Assembly (NCBI GenBank): GCA_026120035.1
Contig: JALRME010000003.1
Span: 682,001-746,000, forward strand
Direction of reading: 5' to 3'
DNA: 64,000 nt
Source of the DNA: Coleophoma eucalyptorum
Taxonomy: Eukaryota > Ascomycota > Leotiomycetes > Helotiales > Dermateaceae
Made by a program: the position numbers and the translations under genes
The notes under the pieces: model-generated
Seen by the model: only the letters and a program-made list of their open reading frames with translations
The model's database searches: none
Told to the model about the DNA's origin: nothing
Shown: piece by piece, positions 54,327 to 64,000 of the stretch
Layout: each line of letters starts with the position of its first letter
How positions within the stretch are numbered: the stretch's first letter is position 1

Positions 54327-54420
54327 GCTTCCTTGGTCCAATGGTTAGGATTCCACCCTTCCAAGCTCCGTTCTAGGAGCGCGATAGGTGGAGGTTCGTG
54401 TTCGATTCACGGAGGTTGCA
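54327..54420 (+). tRNA. tRNA-Gly(UCC)-like gene with intron
   Basis: A cloverleaf can be drawn: D arm GTCC/GGAT (54336-54351), anticodon stem CCACC (54353-54357) with GGTGG (54387-54391), anticodon loop CTTCCAA giving anticodon TCC, and T arm TCGTG/CACGG around TTCGATT. A 22-nt intron (54364-54385) sits at the canonical position one base 3' of the anticodon. A-box (TGGTCCAATGG) and B-box (GTTCGATTC) promoter elements are present. The acceptor stem, GCTTCCT against AGGTTGC, has two T-T mismatches in its centre, so the gene may be degenerate or a divergent copy. Confidence 0.82.
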
Positions 54421-54432
54421 ATATGTTTCATA

Positions 54433-54442
54433 TTTTTTTTTG
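54433..54442 (+). terminator. RNA polymerase III oligo-T terminator of the tRNA gene
   Basis: A run of ten T residues starts 12 bases after the tRNA 3' end, as expected for Pol III termination. Confidence 0.8.
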
Positions 54443-54886
54443 TTTTTGGCTGTTTGGTGACTTTGAAAGCTATAGATACCTTTTCGAAATTTTTTTCCCT
54501 TCCCAAATTGAAAGGGTCTCTCCTAATTGTGTAGCACGCTTTGTTGGAAGCGAGTTTGGATAGGTGTCCGTGTGGCTCTTTGGCGCATATTTGACTTGTT
54601 GGCCCCATTGAGTAAAGCGCTTCACTCAAGTGATCCATCTGCTTAATTCGCAGTTACATTTGGTAACTCTGTTTGCTCTAATAATGAATACGCCGTAGTA
54701 TCATCCCTTTTTCCTTTTCCACAGAAGATCGCAATCATGTCCAGGAGCCTCCAAATAAAAACCACCGAAAGTCTTCCTATGCTTTGTGCTCATATATCAT
54801 CAAACCATAAAATCAAAACCCCCGATCTCTACCGGACCATATTTCCAAAACTCCGTACCCACTAAACTCCAACTTTAGCAGATGAT
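54443..54886. other. Spacer between tRNA and permease gene
   Basis: 3' flank of the minus-strand permease. No gene is seen. Confidence 0.55.
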
Positions 54887-56835
54887 TTAGCACACAGTCT
54901 TATAAGCTCGCTTCCATCGAGGCCACTGTGCACGCTCTGCACGTTCTTCAGCAAGTAAATGTCCGAGGTTTAGCTCTCGTTGACCAGTTTTGAGATCCAT
55001 ATCCCTGCAACGCACAATGGATGTCTTATAGTACAGCTTGTAGCTGATATAAAACAGTAGAACAACAGGCGCCGCCAAATTTCCTAAGAACCAATTCTGA
55101 GTTTGGTCAGAACTACTCAGAGATCTCCATCCAACCGGCCAAGCTCCAACCCAAAATTGAGCCACTAGAACAAGGCAATTGAATAGGAAGCCGACCCATG
55201 AGCCTAATACACCTGGTTGAGAGGTGAAGGCAAGATCATTGACATCATAGCCTTGTAGCTTCCAAGCTCGACGGAATCGAATGTGGCATAGGCAGATTGA
55301 ACCCCATGTGAAAACTGAAGAGAGCCCGGAAAGGGCAAGCATCCACTCTAGTATCGTAGCTTGGTCTTCGGTGTCGGCAGTGTAAGCAAGGAAGCCGACT
55401 GCAGCCGCTACACCAATGGCCTTGAGAGGACGGCCTTTCCGATCAACATATGACAACCATCGCGGTGCTTGCCCCTGATCTGCCAATGAAGCAAGTGTCC
55501 GAGAGGAACCAAAAACTGCCGAATTGCCGACTGATAAAACGGATATTAATATAACGACATTCATCACAGATGGTAACACTTCAATGCCGGCATTCTCAAT
55601 CGAAATGACAAATGGTGATGCAGCAGCATTTGCACTCCCAGCTTGTAAGAGTCGTGGATCCGTGTACGGCACAAGCAAACCTACGAGTCCAAGGGATACA
55701 ATATAGAACAAAGCAATACGCCAAAAAACTTGCTTCACAGCAGTTGGCAATGATTTTCGAGGATTGGCCGTTTCCGCGGCAGCCAGGCCTACCAATTCTG
55801 TGCCAGCGAAAGCAAACGCGGCACTAACAAGAACACTGCAGAATCCTTTGAAGCCATTATGGAAAGCCCCTGGGTCCACCCACAGCTTGCCACCAACATA
55901 GCCTGAATCAGGCGCGCCGCCACAGTTAAGAATAATGGCAAGAATACTAGGTAAGTTAGGGATGCTTTCATTGCATACGATACTCAGTGAGAGTACTCAC
56001 ATATACCCAATGACTGCAACAACTTTGACAAGAGAGAAGAAAAATTCCGCCTCGCCATATCCTTTAACCCCAAACAGGTTGATTGATATAATCAGAAACA
56101 AAAATATTGAGACGAAAATGGCATGATCTAGCTTGTCATTCCAATAGTCGATGGTAATCGAGGCGGCGATAATTTCGAGAGGTAAAACAACCAGCCACTG
56201 CATGGCATAACTTTGAAACATTAGCAAAATAAAAGACAAAGAGAGACATCATCTTACTTCCAGCCCATGGCGAATCCCCAGGCAGGATCCAGGAATCTCG
56301 TGGAGTATGCCGAAAACGACCCAGATACAGGGAAGAGTACAGCCATCTCTCCTAATGCATGTACAGTACAGTAGAGCATACCGCCAATGAGGGAATAACA
56401 TATTAAAAGGGTAGCAGGACCACCTTGTGCGAGAGCACCACCAGAAGCGACGAAAAGACCAGTTCCTGGGAACAGACAATCAGTAGAGTACTCTGTATCG
56501 TCCTAGCGAGAGAATATACCAATAGAGCCTCCAATTGCAATCATTTGCAAATGTCTGCCTTTCAACCTCCTTGACAGCTTTGTATTCGCCGTACCCTTCG
56601 CTGCGGCGTCGGGATCAAAGACCCGTCCATTCACGCCTAAAACCCCAGTTGTCGTAATGTGATAATTTGGGTCTTGTCGAAAGCCATCCAACACCCGAGT
56701 TGTAAAGCGCGGACGCATAATGGTTGTTTCTTCATAGCAGCTTGGGTCATTCCCGAAGCCACTGCTGTAGTCTGGGATTGGAGATCCGGCCTTGATAGAT
56801 CGCAGAGAGCGCTTTTCTGCATCATTATCTCTCAT
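54887..56835 (-). CDS. Amino-acid permease (YAT/APC family)
   Basis: Four exons (56520-56835, 56258-56465, 56001-56210, 54887-55946) give 597 aa. The protein has the fungal amino-acid:proton symporter layout: a cytosolic N tail of about 85 residues (with SRRLKGRHLQMIAIGGSIGTGLF leading into TM1) and about 12 hydrophobic spans. It contains GGPATLLICYSLIG, the ALGEMAVLFPVSGSF consensus, the FAFAGTELVGLAAAE sequence of TM6, and SRTLASLADQGQAPRWLSYVDRKGRP before TM9. All introns keep phase. Substrate range cannot be read from sequence. The first ATG of the exon is used; upstream is AT-rich with stops. Confidence 0.95.
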
Positions 56836-57939
56836 CCTTACAACTCACGCTCGTCGAGCACACCGGAATATATTCGAGCACCCGACGTCGGCGGGAAACG
56901 GTTGTTAATGTAGTGAATCCGCTAGGTTGTACTGTATCACGTTCGGAAGACTGGGAGGTGGAGCAAGCAAGAGCCTTGTGTTACGTTGTGGGAGTGATAA
57001 GAAACGGGAACTCAAGATGTAGCCTTGAGCCTCCTTGCGCTGTTTCTTTGCCGTTGCATGCTTGTTATAATGTAGGCAGGATCCTGTAGGAAAGAATTCG
57101 CGATAACATAGTGTCGACGACAACGACAACGACGACGAGCTGAGTGCCATGAAGGCAGGTAGTATTGGTGCCGTCGTCCAATATTAGAGGAGCCGCTGAT
57201 AAGGAAGGAGAGAGTTACTGGCCAATAGAAATCGTGTCTGACAGGTTTTGGATCTCGCCTATGTCTCCCAACCGGGTGGAGAAAGTAAGAGAATCGCCAG
57301 GATCTTATCCTTGGCCTTGGGATGGGACGAACGGCGCCTCCGAAGCAGAGTTGCATCATAGAAATACCTATGGTTGCCTTAATTGTCGCGTGGAGACACG
57401 AGTTGATTGTACATGCAAACAGTCCAGGGGCGGTCTTGTTAACGAGACTCTCAGCGTGTTTATTTGGATTCTGATTGACAAGCCTCGCCGAAAGCACAAC
57501 ACGTAATCGTCATGTTCTACTATGGAAACATGAGGAGTGCTTGCAAGCCCATAAACTACCACGGTAACTCGTCAGGAGGAAAGAAAGCCTGTATAATTGT
57601 CTCGCTAGGCAGTATGTACTGTACTCCGGGGTACATAATTGTATCACAACTTGATTAGACTGTACGTGCGTTCATCCCTGCTATACCGCAATCCAGTTCC
57701 GAGTAATTGGGAGTAAAGATTTTTGGACAGCAAGTGTCGATGCACTCTCTAGAACTTACCTAGGGATGCACGCCTCAACACTGAAGTCAAAAACTGTAGT
57801 AACATGCCAAAAATGCATCTTGAACAGGCAGGTCTGCACCATTATCTGAGCAGACGTCTTCAAAACGCGTCTAATAATGAGCCGTGGGAATCGTTTCATT
57901 GGTTATAGGGATTTAACAGTCAGTATTCGCAGCACATAA
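56836..57939. other. Upstream region of the permease gene
   Basis: Lies between two minus-strand genes. Short frames (for example minus 57012-57497) lack family resemblance. Nothing else is recognised. Confidence 0.55.
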
Positions 57940-60288
<2,349 letters not shown>

Positions 60289-60942
60289 TTGGTTAGTGAG
60301 GTCATGCCGAGAAGGAGGACAACACGATCTATGACGAAGAATGCAAGGAGAAAACAGTGAATAAACTTTACTTCACTTGATTCAATGTCAACATTACAAC
60401 ATGTAATGCGAATGTAATTAATTTTGGTCGACCATAGCTGTTCTTAACGAAGCTCTCGGCGGACGCGCAAGATCCGGACTTTTATTATTCCTGTACCAAA
60501 AAAACCGGGACTCTCCTGGGCTTATGCAGGATGCTTTTTGCCCATCACGCATGCATATGCTGATGGAGTACTCTCCTCGTCTGCAAACCGACGAGAGCTA
60601 GAGGCAACCGGTTGCCTTTCCTAGGACTCTCGGTACGGTACCGTAGCTTGAATTCCACCACTTCTACTGCCGCTCCCAAGTCTCCATTTCATGCTTCCTA
60701 TTCGTCACTCGCAAGCCGAGAATATAGGAGCCGATGCAAGTGCTCCAACCTTCTCATTGTCCCTGGATACCCCTCTGCTATATTATCGATCTTTTTACAT
60801 TCGGTTCTGGTTCTGGCTGTTGCTAGACTATTACTCTATACACACCTTGGGTCCAAGCTGGTGGACCGACCCGTTTAAGCACATTCAAATAAGCCTTGTA
60901 CACAGAGCGAAATAATGTCTAAGTGACGTGCGTCCAACAGTC
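60289..60942. promoter_or_regulatory. Divergent upstream region of the GH47 gene and ATG10
   Basis: 654 bases shared by both promoters. Short frames here are not supported as genes. Confidence 0.55.
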
Positions 60943-61790
60943 ATGTCACATAGAGACGAATATAGCCACTGGCCTTTTCTCACTGAGGAGGAGTTCGAGC
61001 TCGCTTGCGCTTTTCTCGACTCCCGCTACACCAAAGCAAAACTAGGGCCGGTAAGAAAGAGCTTCAAGCTTCGATCACGTCGAACTGCCACAACAGGGGC
61101 TACATCGATTGAAATTCTTCGTCTGTTAAATGTTTCCAATGATGATGGGGACTTGTCAGAATTGCTTGATCAATTATGGAACGGCCGCGCCGACGGAGCT
61201 TCTGCATCAGAGATGGAGGTAGACATGCCCAATGAAAATCAAGACAATGTTAGTACGCTTTAGATCTTTATTGGGAAAGCCTCGAGTAGAGAGGCTTGCG
61301 TGCACGGAGCTGATTCTTGCAACAGGAGGTGCTCCTCTCGAATACCGACACACCTCCGCAATATAGCATGTATGCTCATCAACCATATGTCATATATGAG
61401 ATCCATCTGCACCCTACGTACAGAGTGCCAACATTGTGGTTTACTCTCCATGATCTTCCTATGGGTGAACCAACATTTGATCTTAATTCAGTTTTTCGTT
61501 ACCTCGTTCCTGATGAGCACAAAGCCCAACTACGCGCAGCCGGGATCACGGGTGGAATTTCTGCAGCAGTTAGTTTCCGGATATTTTCCTTTCCATCCGA
61601 ACCTCACTACTAACTAACCTTCCAGCCTCATCCTGTCACAGATCTACCATCTTTCTTCATTCATCCATGCCAAACCAAGGAAGCTATGGAACCATTCGAT
61701 TGCGAGGCGAAGGATTATCTCATGGTATGGCTGGGCTTAGTTGGAGGCTGCGTAGGGTTATGGATGCCTCGTGAGCTGGCGGAGACCTGA
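60943..61790 (+). CDS. ATG10: Autophagy E2-like enzyme ATG10
   Basis: Three exons (60943-61248, 61326-61568, 61626-61790) give 237 aa. Atg10 transfers Atg12 to Atg5 in autophagosome formation. The N terminus FLTEEEFELACAFLDSRY is typical. The central part has YVIYEIHLHPTYRVPTLWFTLHD, as in the E2-like beta sheet. The C terminus has the catalytic HPC motif with Cys198 (LPSFFIHPCQT), and YLMVWLGLVGGCVGLWMP is the hallmark tail. Both introns are phase 0 with GTTAGT donors. The ATG at 60943 is the first in the frame; upstream extension would need a non-ATG start. The catalytic residue is present, so the enzyme is likely functional. Confidence 0.95.
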
Positions 61791-62029
61791 AAACTTGGGA
61801 CGTCCTGAACTCATGCCTGCAGACGAGAAACTGTAAACCAAAAAGCATTGCGAGGAGACCCCTTCATGTTTTCTGGTCTTAGATACTAAGACATTGTTTC
61901 TCATAACAGAAACATGTTTCGCCATGACGCTGCCATTTCGACCGTAGAGACCATATCTGGGACAAATCCTAAAGCTGAACCCCTCTGAACTCCTGACTCC
62001 TGGTAACATTTTCAATCAGTCTCCCATGA
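61791..62029. other. Convergent 3' spacer between ATG10 and the U2B''-like gene
   Basis: 239 bases, noncoding. Confidence 0.6.
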
Positions 62030-62734
62030 CTACTCGTCATCACTATCCTCCTCCATAGCTACATCTCCTTCGCTATCCTCCTCCTCTTCCTCCTCTCTCC
62101 TTCTCTTTTGCCCAGCTACGCTAGCTGGACTATTAGCATCTTGCATGGTTGTATCTCCTGGAGGTTTTAATGTGCCTACTGGCGCAATGGTAGAAGCAGC
62201 GGATGGTGGACCATTGAATGTTCTTTGCTGCAACTCAGTCGCTATGACTTCTCCTGCAGCTGCAGCTGGCATGCGAAAGTTCCCGTCCAGCTTTGCGATC
62301 GTGTCTGATTTCGATTTGGCATATTGAATTTGCTACAAATCACAAGTTTAGCATCAGAAAAAGATTGAGCAGCTCCACGCAAGACCACTCACCATATTCA
62401 TGCCAAAGAACTCAAAGCCTTGCAATGATCTCATGGCCTGGGTTGCTGTTTGAACATCTCGGAAAACAATATGCGCTTGACCTCGCATTTTTGTGGTTCG
62501 CAGAGCCACAACATCAAGAACCGGGCCGTAGGTCGAAAAGAGGGTGTATAATGAGATTCGTAGGTCTGACTTTTGTATTTTCGAGGATGGAACATTCGTG
62601 ATGTATAGTCTATCACCATTAGCATATACAATTGAGCCAAAGTTGGGTAAGGTATGGCTATACGTCTGGTTAGGAGGATATGTAGGCGCCTTCCCTTTGC
62701 TCGCTGGAGGAGCTCCCCTTGCTACAGCTGCCAT
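62030..62734 (-). CDS. MSL1: U2 snRNP B''/U1A-family single-RRM protein (Msl1-like)
   Basis: Three exons (62664-62734, 62393-62609, 62030-62332) give 196 aa. The protein binds a U snRNA stem-loop; with a single RRM it most resembles yeast Msl1 and the fungal U2B''. RNP2 is LYITNV and RNP1 is RGQAHIVF, and the family-specific SSKIQKSDLRISLYTLFSTYGPVLDVVAL and QIQYAKSKSDTIAKLDG flank them. Intron 1 (62610-62663) is 54 nt, stopless and in frame; it is called an intron because it has GTATAG, a GCTAAT branch point and GATAG acceptor signals and its removal restores the conserved NQTLYITN. The C-terminal tail is highly acidic (EEEEEEDSEGD). Confidence 0.93.
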
Positions 62735-63063
62735 ATTTGTAAGAGGAAATCCGATGTTCTTGAAACTTTGGAGGTTGCGCTATCGCCGAAATTCGCGCAT
62801 ATAGAGTTGAGGGTGGCAGAAAGTCGCGTTGGTAGTCGTCGACCTGAAGCTCTGAGATCCAGGCACAATCTTCCAAAGTCGCCAAAATCTAAGAGAAGCG
62901 CCAAGAGTTCGCGCTCCGCCGGACCCCACCCTCCTTCGTCACTCCATCCCGCACTTTCCCTCGAGCTACCTTGCCTTCCTAACTAGCACCAAATTACCAC
63001 TTCAGCATCAGTACCTTACAGTGATAGTAGAGAGCTCCTCCTATCACTTTCTCAAGAGCAAAT
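62735..63063. promoter_or_regulatory. Shared divergent promoter of the U2B''-like gene and ARPC1
   Basis: 329 bases between start codons; pyrimidine-rich near 62925-62980. No specific motif is called. Confidence 0.55.
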
Positions 63064-64000
63064 ATGGCATCCCCAGAAGTTCACCATCTCTTCTACCACC
63101 CTATTGCCGACCACTCCTTCTCCGCTGATAGAGAGACATTGGCGGTAGCAAGAGACACCAGCGTGGAGCTATATGGTAGAAGCGGATCTGGATTCAAGAT
63201 CAAGGATGAACTAAAAGGCCATGATAAACTTGTGACCAGCGTGGATATCGCACCAAACAGTGGGAGAATCGTGACTTGTTCTCAAGGTGAATAGCTCCCT
63301 CTATGCTGTCAATTTGTGCTGATCAAGGCTGTAGACCGCAATGCCCTTGTCTGGGAACCGTCACCAACTGGTTATAAGCCAACTCTTGTCCTCCTTCGAA
63401 TCAACCGTGCCGCTACATTTGTGCGCTGGTCTCCTTCGGAAACCAAGTTCGCTGTAGGATCTGGAGCTCGGGTGATTGCTGTCTGCTATTTCGAGGAGGA
63501 GAACGATTGGTGGGTCTCGAAGCATATTAAGAAGCCTATTCGAAGCACAATCACAACGGTTGCATGGCATCCCAACTCCGTACTTCTTGCGGCTGGCTCC
63601 ACAGATGCCCATGCTAGAGTTTTCTCGAGTTTCATTAAAGGAGTGGATGCAAGACCAGATCCAGGTGTTTGGGGCGAAAGATTACCATTCAATACTGTTT
63701 GCGGCGAGTACTTGAATAACTCTGCTGGATGGGTTCATGCTGTCTCGTTCTCACCTAGCGGAGATGCTTTGGCTTTTGCAGCTCATGACAGCAGTATCAC
63801 TGTGGTTTATCCCAGCGGTCCTGATCAGCCACCAAAAGCAGTCGTCAGCGTCAGCACCCCCCTGTTGCCGTTCATGAGTTTGATCTGGAACGGCGAGGCC
63901 GAAATCATTGCAGCAGGTTATGACTGTGAAGCATTTAAGTTCCAGGGCAATGAAGGAGGCTGGCAATTGACAGGATCGCTGGGTTCTCCAGGAAAGGCTC
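63064..64000 (+). CDS. ARC40: Arp2/3 complex subunit 1 (ARPC1/ARC40), partial at window edge
   Basis: Exons 63064-63286 and 63335-64000 (runs off the window) give about 296 residues of a WD-repeat protein. Arp2/3 nucleates branched actin. The N terminus MASPEVHHLFYHPIADHSFSADRETLAV, the repeats [82 protein letters not shown] and WHPNSVLLAAGSTDAHARVFSSFIKGVD are characteristic of ARPC1. The Asp at the intron junction completes SQDRNALVW. The family is about 370-380 aa, so roughly the last quarter is missing beyond the window. Confidence 0.95.

Noticed and set aside
52050..56835. P450 plus permease as a secondary-metabolite cluster
   Set aside because: No backbone synthase, no regulator, convergent orientation, a tRNA between them and housekeeping genes around.
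57012..57497. 161-residue minus-strand frame
   Set aside because: Arg/Ser/His-rich with no domain; likely the permease promoter region.

Overview
The window is nuclear DNA of a filamentous ascomycete (Pezizomycotina; the protein sequences look Leotiomycete-like, which is an inference from memory of homologues). The evidence is short GT..AG introns (mostly 45-75 nt) with fungal branch points (CTAAC, CTGAC, CTAAT-like), moderate GC, and single-copy fungal housekeeping genes. I reconstructed 21 protein-coding genes by joining exons by hand. I checked reading phase at every junction, and all models give open frames from ATG to stop. The last gene runs off the right edge. There is one intron-containing tRNA-Gly(UCC)-like gene. 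I found no recognisable intact transposon, CRISPR array or biosynthetic gene cluster.

Layout, left to right: kelch-like single-pass membrane protein (-, 1.3-3.6 kb); a 6-kb gene-poor stretch with simple repeats; PNO1 (-); a hairpin-rich spacer; MDM31/32 family (+); CHK2/Rad53-type FHA kinase (-); HCNGP-family protein (-) divergent from proteasome beta-7 PRE4 (+); GFA1 (-); a 3-kb gene-poor stretch; secreted M28 metallopeptidase (+); proteasome ATPase RPT4 (-); enolase (+); eIF3j/HCR1 (+); hotdog acyl-CoA thioesterase-like protein (-); BAR-PH-ArfGAP protein (+); C2-domain protein (+); Rad60-like SUMO-domain protein (-) divergent from LSM6 (+); SAM methyltransferase (-); a 3.2-kb gene-poor stretch; cytochrome P450 (+); tRNA-Gly (+); amino-acid permease (-); GH47 alpha-1,2-mannosidase (-); ATG10 (+); U2 snRNP B''-type RRM protein (-) divergent from ARPC1/ARC40 (+, partial).

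Most genes are arranged as alternating divergent and convergent neighbours rather than as a functional cluster. They serve ribosome biogenesis and translation (PNO1, eIF3j, tRNA), RNA processing (LSM6, U2B'', possibly HCNGP), the proteasome (PRE4, RPT4), genome stability (CHK2-like, Rad60-like), cell wall and N-glycan supply (GFA1, GH47), trafficking, actin and autophagy (ArfGAP, ARPC1, ATG10), mitochondria (MDM31) and metabolism (enolase, P450, permease, thioesterase).

The points most worth a second look are: an uncharacterised kelch-like membrane protein with a motif-bearing cytosolic tail; a cluster of three inverted repeats at 10.88-11.02 kb with no gene; two 54-nt introns that are stopless and a multiple of three; a GFA1 intron that splits the catalytic cysteine codon behind a 5-nt first coding exon; an 11-nt micro-exon in the methyltransferase gene; and a tRNA-Gly whose acceptor stem carries two T-T mismatches. 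I did not find a convincing new multi-gene system.
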